64,000 nucleotides of DNA from Massilia sp. Root418 (GCF_001425265.1 NZ_LMEC01000004.1:4704-68703), one strand, 5' to 3'. Positions 18,316 to 28,017 are shown, numbered from the stretch's first letter. The notes: generated from the letters alone by a model not told the origin. Made by a program: numbers and translations.

Positions 18316-19962
18316 TCAAGCCGCGGCCAGCTGCGTCAGCTGCGCCTGCAGCGCCGCCATGGCGCCATTGTAGTCGCTTAGCAAGACGTCGCGGTCCGGC
18401 AATGTGTGCAGTTCGGTCTCCGTGTAGGGCCGGTCGATGGCCTGCACGCAGAACGCGCCGGCGTTGAGGAATTTGATCAGGGCCGTGGTCGGCTGGTCCA
18501 GCGCGATGCAGATGGTGGTGCTCTCGGCCCAGGGCTCCAGCGGCCCGGTGGCGAACAGCTCGGCCAGCGCGGCTTCCGGCGTGCCCTGCGCGCGCAGCTG
18601 GCTGGCCAGCACGATGCTGAAGTCCCAGCTGGCCTTGCTGCGCACCTTGCAGCGCACGCCGTACCGCGCGCACAGCGCGATGGCCTCGGCCATGAAGCGC
18701 GCGATGGCCGGGAAAGAGCAGGTCGGCACGCCGCCCGGGTCGGTCAGCGCGTTCAGCAGCAGCAGCACTTGCGGCGTGCGCCGCGCCGCCTGCGCGGCTT
18801 GTTCCGGGCTGGCCGAGGTCAGCAGCCGGTGCGCCCACACGGAACGCTCGTTGCCCAGGTCGGCGAAGGAATCGGGCTCGCGCACATAGCCGTGCTTGCG
18901 CGCGCCGGGGATCACGGGGAAGGGCGTCACCGCCACCGACGAATGCGGGTGGATTTCGGTGGCCAGGCCGCGCAGGCTGGCCCAGGTGGCCACCGGTCCG
19001 GACAGGCCGGCGTCGTGGTCGCTCAGGTAGACGTAGCGGATATTGGCGAACTTGGGCGCGGTGCACAGCTGGTCGAAGGCGCGCAGCTGCGACAGCGACT
19101 TGGCCACCTGGCGTTCCACCTGCGCCGCCGCGATGGCGGGCGGCAGGCCCGGGCACAGGCACTGGTACAGCGCGCCGGCGGCGGCGCGCACGCCGTCCAG
19201 GTAGTGCTGCTGCGCCAGGCTGGCGGCGCGCGCCGGCGCGCCGAGCTTGAGCGCCACGCGGTCCGGGGCGATGGGAATGTCGAAGTAGGCGCTGCTCAGG
19301 TCGACCAGGCGGCCGGCGTGGAAGCCGCCCAGGCGCTGGCGGTGGTGCTCGTAGTCGTAATACACGGTGGGCAGGTGCACCAGCGCTTCGCATGCGCTGT
19401 CCTCGTCGCCGCGCAGGTCGAACTCGAACTGGGCCGCCTCGGCCACGAAGGGACGGTTGGGCGGCACCGGGAAGGCGCGCAGTTCGCCGCTGGTGCGCTG
19501 GCGCAGCGCGGCGCCCAGGTAGTGGCGCTGCAGGGCCGAATCGAAATAGAAGTCCTGGCTGTTGTCCACCGTGAAATAGGCCAGGCTGGGGCGCTGCGGC
19601 AGCGCGGCCGCCAGCTGCGGCGCGAAGCGCGACCAGCGCAGCAGGGTCAGCGCGATGAAATAGATATTCAGGTAGTCCCAGCCCAGCGACGGCAGCGCGA
19701 AGCCCAGGTGGCGCGTGCGCAGTTCAGACAGCTGGGCGTCGAAGGCGCGCGCCATGCGGTCGGCCTCGAAGTGGCAGCGCGCCAGGTCGGCCGCGCCGTG
19801 CGGCACCGCGTCAACGAAGGTGACGCGCGGCATGCCCTCGGCCACCAGCGCGTTGTATACATCGGCCGAGTTGGTCAGGCACTCGGTTTCGGCCAGCTGC
19901 GGGCCGAGGCTGGCGCGCGCCTGCAGATAGTCGCCGCGGTTAACCAGGAAAATCGACGCCAT
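18316..19962 (-). CDS. Unknown protein of the glycan operon, 548 residues
   Basis: I do not recognise a family. The protein is soluble-looking, without a signal peptide or clear membrane segments. It starts MASIFLVNRGDYLQARASL; the C-terminal third contains ICIALDQPTTALIKFLNAGAF, a pattern compatible with a GT-B donor-binding domain. A middle segment, YVYLSDHDAGLSGPVATWASL, may form another alpha/beta domain. It sits between a 266-residue unknown and the SDR in one operon, so a glycosyltransferase role is a reasonable guess and no more than that. Confidence 0.6.
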   Translation of the reverse strand: MASIFLVNRGDYLQARASLGPQLAETECLTNSADVYNALVAEGMPRVTFVDAVPHGAADLARCHFEADRMARAFDAQLSELRTRHLGFALPSLGWDYLNIYFIALTLLRWSRFAPQLAAALPQRPSLAYFTVDNSQDFYFDSALQRHYLGAALRQRTSGELRAFPVPPNRPFVAEAAQFEFDLRGDEDSACEALVHLPTVYYDYEHHRQRLGGFHAGRLVDLSSAYFDIPIAPDRVALKLGAPARAASLAQQHYLDGVRAAAGALYQCLCPGLPPAIAAAQVERQVAKSLSQLRAFDQLCTAPKFANIRYVYLSDHDAGLSGPVATWASLRGLATEIHPHSSVAVTPFPVIPGARKHGYVREPDSFADLGNERSVWAHRLLTSASPEQAAQAARRTPQVLLLLNALTDPGGVPTCSFPAIARFMAEAIALCARYGVRCKVRSKASWDFSIVLASQLRAQGTPEAALAELFATGPLEPWAESTTICIALDQPTTALIKFLNAGAFCVQAIDRPYTETELHTLPDRDVLLSDYNGAMAALQAQLTQLAAA

Positions 19963-19973
19963 GTTTGCTCCCC

Positions 19974-20774
19974 TTAGCGCAGTTTGTCGCGCATGGCGCT
20001 AAAGGCTTCATAGTAGTCTGCGTAGCCCTGCTCGCGGATGGCCATTTTCAGGGCGTCGCTGAGCACCGCTTCCAGCCGGAACTGGTTCAGGCGGCTGGCC
20101 GACCAGGCCAGGCCGAACGGATTGTAGGCCTTGCAGGTCCAGCGCGCGTCGGTGGCCAGCATCAGCGAGGCGATGCGCTCCATCAGGAACACCTTGCGCT
20201 GCACCGCGCCCGGGTAGGTGGTGGCGTCGGTCAGGCCGGCGCGCAGCGCGTCGTCGGCCGGGCCGTCTTCGCACAGCGCGAACAATTGCTCGTTGAGGTC
20301 CAGCCATGCGCGCCAGAAGGCCGGCTTGGCCACGAAATAGTTGCTGAAAATAATGTGGCGGCTATCCATCACCAGCGTGCCCAGGTGGGCCTGCAGGCCG
20401 GCGCGGTCCACGAACTGCTGGCTCAGCGCCGAAAAGCCGGGCTGGAACAGTTCTTCCTGCTCGAAAATATTCAGGAAGAACGCGCCCATGTCGACCTGCG
20501 GGCTGAAGGCCACCACGTCGGCCCCGCCCGCGGCGCGCACGAAGTCGGTCACCTTGACGGCGTCCAGGCCGGTCTTTTCCAGGAAGCGCGGCGAGAAGAA
20601 GCCGTAATACGCGTCCGGCTCCAGCGTTTCGCGCAGCAGGAAGGCGCGGATCGGCCAGTATTCGCGCCAGTCGTTGCGCAGGCCGCTCATATTGTCCAGC
20701 ACGGAGAAACCCGGCGGCAGGGCGGCCAGGGTTTCCGGGGAATAGGCGATATGGTAGAGATGGACTGGGCTCAT
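19974..20774 (-). CDS. Unknown protein of the glycan operon, 266 residues
   Basis: A cytosolic-looking protein of unknown family, starting MSPVHLYHIAYSPETLAAL at 20774. Aromatic-rich blocks such as YYGFFSPRFLEKTGL, FSPQVDMGAFFLNIFEQEELF and SNYFVAKPAFWRAWLDL suggest a sugar-processing enzyme, but I see no catalytic signature. It is 11 bases upstream of the 548-residue unknown and 20 bases downstream of the OGT-like gene, so it is co-transcribed with both. Confidence 0.62.
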   Translation of the reverse strand: MSPVHLYHIAYSPETLAALPPGFSVLDNMSGLRNDWREYWPIRAFLLRETLEPDAYYGFFSPRFLEKTGLDAVKVTDFVRAAGGADVVAFSPQVDMGAFFLNIFEQEELFQPGFSALSQQFVDRAGLQAHLGTLVMDSRHIIFSNYFVAKPAFWRAWLDLNEQLFALCEDGPADDALRAGLTDATTYPGAVQRKVFLMERIASLMLATDARWTCKAYNPFGLAWSASRLNQFRLEAVLSDALKMAIREQGYADYYEAFSAMRDKLR

Positions 20775-20794
20775 TGCTGCTTTCAAAAACGCAC

Positions 20795-23344
20795 TCAGGT
20801 CAGCGCGACCGCTTTGACCACGTACTGGAACACCATGGCATCCTCCACCGCCTGGTCCGGGTCGGCGCCGCCGGCCACGGCCATCTGGCGGATGGCCGCG
20901 ATGGTGGCTTCGGCCGGCTGGTGGAAGCGGCGCACCGTCATGTCCGTCACCTGGTAGCCGCAGCTCTGGAACATGTGCAGGATGGACACGCGGGTGAACC
21001 AGCGGATATGGGTGCGGTCCAGCAGGCCGGAATCCTGGTACAGGAAGTTGCCCGAATTGATGCAGGACTGGATGCCCCAGTGCTGCACATTGGGGATGCA
21101 GGCCACGATCTCCAGCGGCCCCTCGGCGTTCAGGCGGATGCGCTTGAGCAGCTTCCACGGGTCGTACAGGTGCTCCAGGGCGTCCGCGAACACCCAGCAG
21201 TCGCCGCTGGCCAGGCCCTTGAACTGCTCGTCCGGAATGTGCTCGACATTGCCCAGGATGACTTCGGTGCAATGCTGGCGCGAGGCGTCCGCGTATTCCT
21301 TGACGATCTCGATGCCCACGTACTCGCTGTTGGGCGAGGTCTGGCGGTAAGCGAGCGCCAGGGCGCCGCTGCTGGAGCCCACTTCCACCACGCGTTTCAG
21401 GTTGGGGCGCATCATGCGCAGCACGTCCACATTGTGGATGTTGTTCAGTGCTGTCTGTTTCATGTCTTCGATGGGCTGCACCGCTATCCTCTCAAATAAG
21501 GTTTCCAAATCGCGTACGAAGCGCGGGCTGTCGAACAGGGGGCAGCTCAGGCGGTTGTCCGCCAGGCGCTGCTTGAGCACTGCCAGGCGCGCCGGATCGC
21601 GCGCCAGGGCCACGGCGGTGGCCTCGTAGTCTTGCGGCGTGTGGGTCACCAGTTCGGGCAGGCCGGCCGCCAGCAGCAGGCTGCCGGCCATGCGCGCCGA
21701 GAAGGTGCGCCCGGCGCAGGTCAGCAGCGGCAGGCCGGCCCACAGCGCGTCGCTGGCGGTGGTGCCGGCGTTGAACGGCGCCGTGTCGAGGAACAGGTCG
21801 GCCACCTGGTAGCGCGCCAGGTACTCGGCCGGCCCGACCCGGCCGGCGAAGTACAAGCGGGCCGGATCGATGCCCTGGGCGGCCGCGGCGGCGGCCAGGT
21901 TGCTGCGCACCGCCTCGTGGTCGGCCACCAGCCACAGCACGCTGCCCGGCACCTGGGCCAGGATGCGCATCCAGCTGGCGAACACCTCTTCCGTGATCTT
22001 GAAATTGTTGTTGAACGAGCAGAACACGAAGGCGTCGTCCGGCAGGCCGCAGTCGGCGCGCGAGGGGCGCGGGCCGATGGCGCGCTGGCGGTCGTTGATC
22101 TGGAAGGTGTGCGGCAGGTACAGCGGCTTCTCGGTGAAGTAGGGCGCCAGTTCCGGCGGCAGCACGAACTCGTCGGCCAGCACATAGTCGATGCAGGGCA
22201 GGGCGGTGGGGCCGGGGAAGCCGAGGTAGGTCAGCTGCACTGGCGCCGGGCGCCAGGACAGGATGTCCGGCCGCGTGCCCAGGGTCAGGCCGTGCAGGTC
22301 CACCAGGATGTCGATCTCGTGCGAGCGGATGCAGCGCGCCGCCTCCTCGTCGCTCATGGCACCGATGCGGATGTAATGGTCCATGGCCTGCACCACGCGC
22401 GCGCGCAGCGGCGTGCCGTCCTCGTGGCTCCAGGAAAAGGCGTACACCTCGACCTTGCTGCGGTCGTGCAATTCGTACAGCTCGGCCGTCAGGATGGACA
22501 CCGCGTGCGCCTGCAAGTCCGAGGACAGGTAGCCGATGCGCAGGCGCTGGTGGGCGTAGCCGTCGGCCGGCGCCAGCGGCGTGGTGGGCGGCATGACCTT
22601 TTCCGCCACGAAACGGCGCGCGGCAGCCAGCTGCTGGGCCGGATCGGCGCTGGCGCTGAGCATGGCCAGCGCCGAGGTGTTGTCCACCATCTCCTGCAGG
22701 CTCACGCCCTCCAGCGGCGCGTAGACCGGCCATTTGCACTGCTTCTGGCGCAGGTGGATCAGATGGGTCAGCACCTTGCCCTGGTGCGGGTCGACCCGCA
22801 GGCTGCGCGCCATCATGTCTTCCGCCTCCGGCAGCTGCTTCTTCAGCTCCAGCAGGCGGCCCATATTGTTCAGGGCCTGCAGGTAGAACGGACGGTCGGC
22901 CTCGACCGCCGGGCTGGCCAGTACGGTGACCTGGTTCCACAGCGACAGCGCTTCCACCACTTCGCCCTTGCGTTCCAGCAGGGTGCCCAGGTTCAGGTGG
23001 CCTTCCAGGAAGGTCGGCTTGAGCTCCAGCGCGCGGCGGTAGGCCGCTTCCGCGCCGGCGTCGTCCTTTTCATTGCTGAGCGTTACGGCCAGGTTGAACA
23101 GCACCGCGTACGCCACCGGCGACTGGGTGTGCTCCAGCCACTGGCGGAACAGGGCGATGGACTGCGCCGCCTGGCCGGCCTGGGTCAGCTGCTGGGTAAT
23201 GGCGAACAGTTCGGCGATCGGCAGGGCGCCGCGGGCGGCCAGGCTGCGCGCCAGTTCAGCGCTCAGCGCCAGGTCATTGCGATGGAGGGCAACAGTGAAA
23301 GCTTGCAGTTGTGCTTGCTGGGTGGGCTCAGAATTAGTAGTCAT
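20795..23344 (-). CDS. TPR/O-GlcNAc transferase (SPINDLY-like) fused to a SAM methyltransferase
   Basis: An 849-residue three-part protein. The N-terminus (about 1-220) is TPR-like (NLAVTLSNEKDDAGAEAAYR, LNLGTLLERKGEVVEAL). The middle (about 260-620) is a GT41 domain: GYLSSDLQAHAVSIL with the catalytic-type His, DLHGLTLGTRPDIL, PVQLTYLGFPGP, and DTAPFNAGTTASDALWAGLP, which binds the UDP sugar. The C-terminus (about 640-849) is a class I methyltransferase (VVEVGSSSGALALAYR, DCWVFADALEHLYDPW). Bacterial GT41 proteins O-glycosylate proteins, flagellins included. It heads the minus-strand glycan operon, divergent from folE. The fused methyltransferase could cap the added sugar. Confidence 0.88.
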   Translation of the reverse strand: MTTNSEPTQQAQLQAFTVALHRNDLALSAELARSLAARGALPIAELFAITQQLTQAGQAAQSIALFRQWLEHTQSPVAYAVLFNLAVTLSNEKDDAGAEAAYRRALELKPTFLEGHLNLGTLLERKGEVVEALSLWNQVTVLASPAVEADRPFYLQALNNMGRLLELKKQLPEAEDMMARSLRVDPHQGKVLTHLIHLRQKQCKWPVYAPLEGVSLQEMVDNTSALAMLSASADPAQQLAAARRFVAEKVMPPTTPLAPADGYAHQRLRIGYLSSDLQAHAVSILTAELYELHDRSKVEVYAFSWSHEDGTPLRARVVQAMDHYIRIGAMSDEEAARCIRSHEIDILVDLHGLTLGTRPDILSWRPAPVQLTYLGFPGPTALPCIDYVLADEFVLPPELAPYFTEKPLYLPHTFQINDRQRAIGPRPSRADCGLPDDAFVFCSFNNNFKITEEVFASWMRILAQVPGSVLWLVADHEAVRSNLAAAAAAQGIDPARLYFAGRVGPAEYLARYQVADLFLDTAPFNAGTTASDALWAGLPLLTCAGRTFSARMAGSLLLAAGLPELVTHTPQDYEATAVALARDPARLAVLKQRLADNRLSCPLFDSPRFVRDLETLFERIAVQPIEDMKQTALNNIHNVDVLRMMRPNLKRVVEVGSSSGALALAYRQTSPNSEYVGIEIVKEYADASRQHCTEVILGNVEHIPDEQFKGLASGDCWVFADALEHLYDPWKLLKRIRLNAEGPLEIVACIPNVQHWGIQSCINSGNFLYQDSGLLDRTHIRWFTRVSILHMFQSCGYQVTDMTVRRFHQPAEATIAAIRQMAVAGGADPDQAVEDAMVFQYVVKAVALT

Positions 23345-23599
23345 CGTTCTCGTGCTTTATCGGTGCCGAGGCAGCCCGGATGCGCGCTGGTTGGCGTCTC
23401 TCCCAGGCAGGCTATTTTAGCCTAAAACAAATTGAATCCGGTTAAATTTGAGGGGCGTATGCCCCTGGCGCCACAAATGGCGGCAGCGCGCGCAACGCGG
23501 GTGCAACAGCCTGCGCGGGCCCATGCGGCGCGGGCCCGCCAAACTGCCCGGCCAGGATTTCTATATACTGACGCCAATCGCAAATTTTATGGCTACATC

Positions 23600-24169
23600 A
23601 TGACCAAAGAAGCAGCATTTTCCGAAAACGACTGGCGCCGCCTGCTCGAAAGCCTGGGCGAAGACCCGGACCGGCCCGGCCTGCATGAAACCCCGCACCG
23701 CGTGTCCAAGGCGTGGAAGCACTGGACCTCCGGCTACGCCCAGGACCCGGTGGAACTGCTCAAGGTGTTCGAGGATGGCGCCGAGCAATACAACGAGCTG
23801 ATCGTGGTGCGCGGCATTCCCGTCTATAGCCACTGCGAGCACCACCTGGCGCCGTTCTTCGGCAAGGCCACCATCGGCTATGTACCGAACGGCAAGATCG
23901 TCGGCCTGTCCAAGCTGACCCGGCTGGTGGACTGCTTCGCCAAGCGCCTGCAGGTGCAGGAGCGCATGACGCAGCAGATCGCCAACGCCCTGATGGACGC
24001 GCTGGAACCCAAGGCGGTGGGCGTGGTGGTGCGTTGCCGCCACCTGTGCATGGAAAGCCGCGGCATCCGCACCCCGGGCGAGGAGACCATCACCTCCTCC
24101 ATGCTGGGCGAGCTGCAGCCCAATTTGGCGCTGCGCACCGAATTTTTGGCCCTGGCCCGCGAGCCCTGA
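23600..24169 (+). CDS. folE: GTP cyclohydrolase I
   Basis: A 189-residue type I enzyme converting GTP to 7,8-dihydroneopterin triphosphate, the entry to tetrahydrofolate/pterin synthesis. Zinc ligands are seen in YSHCEHHLAPFFG (Cys and His) and RCRHLCMESRGI (second Cys). PEETITSS-type and LSKLTRLVDCFAKRLQVQERMT blocks are conserved (here GEETITSSMLG). ATG 23600 starts MTKEAAF; the 170 in-frame bases upstream show no family similarity. A -10-like TATACT lies at 23564-23569 without a convincing -35. Confidence 0.95.
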   Translation: MTKEAAFSENDWRRLLESLGEDPDRPGLHETPHRVSKAWKHWTSGYAQDPVELLKVFEDGAEQYNELIVVRGIPVYSHCEHHLAPFFGKATIGYVPNGKIVGLSKLTRLVDCFAKRLQVQERMTQQIANALMDALEPKAVGVVVRCRHLCMESRGIRTPGEETITSSMLGELQPNLALRTEFLALAREP

Positions 24170-24173
24170 CACC

Positions 24174-25571
24174 ATGGCAACGGCGATCGAATGGCAAAGC
24201 GGCGATCTGGGCGCCGCATTCGGGCTGGCGGCCTCGGTGGGCCGTCCTTTGTTCCTGTACTGGGGCGCCGGCTGGTGCCCGCCGTGCAACCGGCTCAAGG
24301 CCGACGTGTTCAGCCAGCCCGGGTTCGCGCAGCGCATGCGCGCGCTGCTGCCTTTCCAGCTGGACGGCGACGCGCCGGGCGCGCAGGCGCTGGCCGCGCA
24401 GTACAAGCTGCGCAGCTACCCGACCCTGGTGCTGTACGGCGCCGACGGCCGCGAGATCACCCGCCTGCCGTGCGAGCTGGACGGCGAACTGTTCATTGCC
24501 GCGCTGGACCAGGCCCTGGCTGCCGGCCACACGGCCGCCGAATCGCTGCAGGCCGCCCTGGGCGGCACGCGGCCGCTGGCCGAGGCCGAGTGGGCCCTGC
24601 TCAGCCTGTATTCCTGGGACACCGACGAAGGCCAGCTGCTGCCGGCTGCCGAACAGCCGGCCGTCCTGGCCCGGCTGGCGGAAGCCTGCCCGCCCGGCGA
24701 CGCCTGCGCGCGGCTGCACCTGCACGCGCAAGTGGCGGCCGCCGGCCGCATCGTGGCCGACACCCCGGCCGGCAACGCCTCGGCCAGCGCGGCCCAGGCC
24801 GCCGCCGCGATAGCCGCTGCCGCCGACCGCCTGCTGCGCGTGTTCAGCGACCCGCGCCTGGCGCGCGCCAACCTGGACATCCTGGTCAACAGCGGCGTGA
24901 ACCTGATCAAATGGTCGGGTGCCCGCCAGGCCGAGCTGGTGCAGGCGCTAGACCGGGCCGCGCGCCGCTTCGCGGCCGACAGCGCGCTCTCGCTGGCCGA
25001 CCGCCTGACCGCCGTGCGGCTGCAGATGCGCCTGGTGCGCCTGGGCGGACCCAGCGACGGCGTGGCCGAACTGGTGCGCAGCACGGTGCAAGCGGCGCTG
25101 GCCGAGGTGCGCGAGCCGCACGCCCGCCACACCCTGGTCAACACGGCAGTGAGCGCGCTCAACGACGCCGGCTTCGCCGCCGAGGCCGAAGCACTGCTGC
25201 AGGCCGAGCTGGCGCAGTCGCACGCGCCCTACTACTTCATGCTCAGCCTGGCGGCGGCTGCGCGCCGGCGCGGCGACATTCCCGCCACGCTGGCCTGGTA
25301 CGAGCAAGCCTGGCGCGCCGCCGTCGGCAGCGCCACCCGCCTGCAATGGGGCGCCACCTACCTGGTGAGCGTGATCGACATGACGCCGGAAGACCAGCCG
25401 CGCATCGAAGCGGCGGCCCAGGAGATCGCGCGCGACATCTCCGCTGCCAGCGACGCCTACCAGCAGCGCAACCGTACCCAGCTGCAGCGGCTGGCCGGCA
25501 AGCTGGCCATGCTCACCGTCCCCGGCCCGCAAGCCGGCGCCCTGCAGCGCCTGCTCACCGCCAACCTCTGA
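24174..25571 (+). CDS. Thioredoxin-fold protein with long helical C-terminus
   Basis: A 465-residue protein. The first 130 residues are a thioredoxin-like domain with active-site WCPPC in FLYWGAGWCPPCNRLKADV, and the cis-Pro loop SYPTLVLYG. The rest is Ala/Leu-rich and probably a helical-repeat (TPR-like) region. No signal peptide is visible, so it is likely cytosolic. It starts 4 bases after folE and is probably co-transcribed with it. A thiol-disulfide or chaperone role is inferred; no specific partner can be named. Confidence 0.75.
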   Translation: MATAIEWQSGDLGAAFGLAASVGRPLFLYWGAGWCPPCNRLKADVFSQPGFAQRMRALLPFQLDGDAPGAQALAAQYKLRSYPTLVLYGADGREITRLPCELDGELFIAALDQALAAGHTAAESLQAALGGTRPLAEAEWALLSLYSWDTDEGQLLPAAEQPAVLARLAEACPPGDACARLHLHAQVAAAGRIVADTPAGNASASAAQAAAAIAAAADRLLRVFSDPRLARANLDILVNSGVNLIKWSGARQAELVQALDRAARRFAADSALSLADRLTAVRLQMRLVRLGGPSDGVAELVRSTVQAALAEVREPHARHTLVNTAVSALNDAGFAAEAEALLQAELAQSHAPYYFMLSLAAAARRRGDIPATLAWYEQAWRAAVGSATRLQWGATYLVSVIDMTPEDQPRIEAAAQEIARDISAASDAYQQRNRTQLQRLAGKLAMLTVPGPQAGALQRLLTANL

Positions 25572-25591
25572 CGCCCGCCCCAGCAGCGAGC

Positions 25592-25650
25592 TGAGCCGCA
25601 TTTTCGCCCACTTCGGGGTCTGACCCCGAAGTGGCGGAAAATGCGGCTCA
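25592..25650. terminator. 59-nt near-perfect inverted repeat between convergent genes
   Basis: Two 29-nt arms meet at base 25621 (CTTCGGGGTC / GACCCCGAAG around the centre), with only a two-base mismatch inside the arms. It fills the gap between the thioredoxin-like gene and the convergent M28 peptidase. It has GC-rich stems and A/T-rich flanks (ATTTTC / GAAAAT) on both sides, as expected of a bidirectional terminator. Confidence 0.75.
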
Positions 25651-25671
25651 GGCTGCTTCCTTGCGGGAAGT

Positions 25672-27396
25672 TTATTTGGCGGGGATCGAGGCCGGCGCGG
25701 AGGCGGAGGCCGAGCCTGCGGCTGGGGCGGGCTCGCGCGCGGCGCGGAATTCGGCGCCGGGCTTCCATTGCGGCGTGGCGGCGTCCTGCGCCGCGCGCAG
25801 GCCGACCTGGAACAGCAGTTCCACGTCCTGCACCGCGCCGCTCAAGTCCCAGCCCGGCTGCACCACGTCCGTTACCTTGTGGTAGTCGTGCGTGGTGTAG
25901 GCGTCCAGCGTGGCGGCCGCGTAGCCGGGCGGCTTGCCGATGAAGTCGCGCCCGCCGTGCGTGTACACCACCGGCACGCCGATCTTGGCGAATTCCAGCT
26001 GGTCGCTGCGGTAGAAGGCGCCCATCTCCGGATTGCCTTCCGGCCGCACTACCCGGCCCTGCGACTTGGCCACTGCCGCCACCAGCTCGTCGGCGGTCGA
26101 CTTGCCGTGGCCGGTCAGTTCCAGGTCGCGCGTCTTGCCCCACAGGTTCAGGCCGTCCACGTTGATGTTGAGCACGGTCTTGGCGGCCGGGTACAGCGGA
26201 TGCCGCGCGTAGTACTGCGCGCCCAGCAGCCCGCGTTCCTCGCCCGTGGTCAGCAGGAACAGTACGCTGCGCTTCGGCGCCTGCGGCAGCGCCTTGTAGG
26301 CGCGCGCGAGCTCCAGCAGCGCCGCCACGCCGGAGGCGTTGTCCTGCGCGCCGTGGAAGATCTGCTTGCTGCGCGGGCCGGGCAGCGATTCGTCGATGCC
26401 GAAATGGTCCCAGTGCGCGCTGTAGATCACCACCTCGTCCTTGAGCCTGGCGTCGGAGCCCTCTATCCTGGCCACCACGTTATTGGACGGCATCTCGTTC
26501 CAGGCGTTGGCCACGCTGGCCGTCACGCTGGCCGCCAGCGGCACCGGCTTGAAGTCGCGCGACAGCGCGGCCTTTTTCAGCGCGTCGAAATCCTGCCCGG
26601 CCGCGCGGAACAGTTCCCTGGCGCGGTCCAGCTGCAGCCAGCCGGCCAGGCCCGGGTAGCCCGGATGGTCGCCCTTGGCGTATTTCAGGCCGTAGCTGCC
26701 GCGTCCCCAGCTGTTGCGCACAACGTCGTAGGGATAGCCTGCCTGCCGCGTCTCGTGCACGATCAGCGCGCCGGCCGCGCCCAGCCGCGCCGCCGTTTCG
26801 TACTTGTAGCTCCAGCGCCCGTAATAGCTGGTGACCGCGCCGGCGAACTGCGCCGGGTCCAGCCGCGACGGCCGTTTCGGGTCCGGCAGCGGCGGATCGT
26901 TGATCAGCATGACCAGGGTCTTGCCGCGCAAGTCCATGCCCTTGTAGTCGTCCCATTTGTACTCGGGCGCCTGCACGCCGTAGCCGACGAACACCAGCTC
27001 GGAATTGGCCAGGGTCACCTTGCGCTCGGTGCGCGGGGTCCACGCCACGTAGTCGGCCGGGAAGTTCAGCGGCACCGGCTTGCCGGCCGCCGTGTAGACC
27101 AGCGTGGGCGAAGGCTGCACGTACACCAGCGGCACCTTCTGCAGGTAGCTGCCGTCCGGGTTGCCGGGCGCCAGGCCGAGCTTTTTGAATTCGTCCTGCA
27201 GGTAGGCCAGGGTCACCGTCTCGCCCCGCGTGGCGGGCGCGCGGCCTTCGAACTCGTCCGACGCCAGCGCCTTGATGTGGCGCAGCAGGTGGGCGGCGTC
27301 GATCTTGTGCTCGGCGGGGGGCGTGGCGGCGGCGGCAGCGGCGTGGGCGGCCGCGCCGTACAGTAGTGCGAGCGCCAGGCTGGGCAGTTTTTTCAT
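25672..27396 (-). CDS. M28-family zinc metallopeptidase with PA domain
   Basis: A 574-residue exported peptidase with a Sec signal (MKKLPSLALALLYGAAAHA). A protease-associated insert occupies about residues 130-270. The co-catalytic zinc site is complete: YSAHWDHFG (His, Asp), GAQDNASGVAALLE (bridging Asp), TTGEERGLLG (catalytic Glu pair), NINVDGLN (Asp) and THGGRD (His). Such periplasmic or outer-membrane aminopeptidases digest peptides or proteins. The C-terminal tail is Ala/Pro-rich (AREPAPAAGSASASAPASIP). It is divergent from the DUF4148 gene. Confidence 0.9.
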   Translation of the reverse strand: MKKLPSLALALLYGAAAHAAAAAATPPAEHKIDAAHLLRHIKALASDEFEGRAPATRGETVTLAYLQDEFKKLGLAPGNPDGSYLQKVPLVYVQPSPTLVYTAAGKPVPLNFPADYVAWTPRTERKVTLANSELVFVGYGVQAPEYKWDDYKGMDLRGKTLVMLINDPPLPDPKRPSRLDPAQFAGAVTSYYGRWSYKYETAARLGAAGALIVHETRQAGYPYDVVRNSWGRGSYGLKYAKGDHPGYPGLAGWLQLDRARELFRAAGQDFDALKKAALSRDFKPVPLAASVTASVANAWNEMPSNNVVARIEGSDARLKDEVVIYSAHWDHFGIDESLPGPRSKQIFHGAQDNASGVAALLELARAYKALPQAPKRSVLFLLTTGEERGLLGAQYYARHPLYPAAKTVLNINVDGLNLWGKTRDLELTGHGKSTADELVAAVAKSQGRVVRPEGNPEMGAFYRSDQLEFAKIGVPVVYTHGGRDFIGKPPGYAAATLDAYTTHDYHKVTDVVQPGWDLSGAVQDVELLFQVGLRAAQDAATPQWKPGAEFRAAREPAPAAGSASASAPASIPAK

Positions 27397-27602
27397 TGGA
27401 ACAGTTGCGGAAAACTCAATTCCAACATTGTGTCATATCCGGCCCCCCTAGTATTACCTTCCTTCGCCTTGCCGCCAAAATAAGCTGTATCTCACACATC
27501 GGGAAAGCAGATAATTATGAACCGATAATTGCGCTTTTTTATCGTCAAATTAAATCATAAGATGACTCCATCGAAACGCAATCACCTCTCTAGGAGAACA
27601 TC

Positions 27603-27992
27603 ATGAATGCCAAACACATTATCGCTTCCGTTTCCCTGATCTTTGCCGCCGGCGCCGCTTTCGCCGAACCAGCCGACCTGAACTTCCCGTCCCTGGGCAA
27701 GGCTGCGCAGCAGGCCGCCACCACCCGCGAGGCTGTGAAAGCCGAAGTCATCCGCGCCCGCAACGCCGGCGAGCTGGAGCTGACCGAAGTGACCTACCCG
27801 CCCCTGGTGAGTTCGCCTTCCGCCCTGACCCGCGAACAGGTGAAGGCCGACGTGCTGGCCGCCCGCGCGGCCGGCGAGCTGGACCTGAACGAAGTGAACT
27901 ACCCATCGTTCTTCGACGCCCGCGTGCAGCGCACGCCCAACGTCACCCCCACGCTGACGGCCTCGGCCAAACGCAGCGCCGCTGCCCAATAA
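27603..27992 (+). CDS. DUF4148 exported protein with two internal repeats
   Basis: A 129-residue exported protein with a clear Sec signal ([21 protein letters not shown]). The mature part holds two copies of a unit of about 28 residues, [20 protein letters not shown] and [20 protein letters not shown], each followed by a V-x-YP motif. This is the DUF4148 pattern of Burkholderiales; function is unknown. A strong RBS (AGGAGA) precedes the ATG. The AT-richer 200 bases upstream probably hold its promoter. Confidence 0.85.
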   Translation: MNAKHIIASVSLIFAAGAAFAEPADLNFPSLGKAAQQAATTREAVKAEVIRARNAGELELTEVTYPPLVSSPSALTREQVKADVLAARAAGELDLNEVNYPSFFDARVQRTPNVTPTLTASAKRSAAAQ

Positions 27993-28017
27993 AGAGGCGG
28001 GGTTTGTTTTGCGCAAC

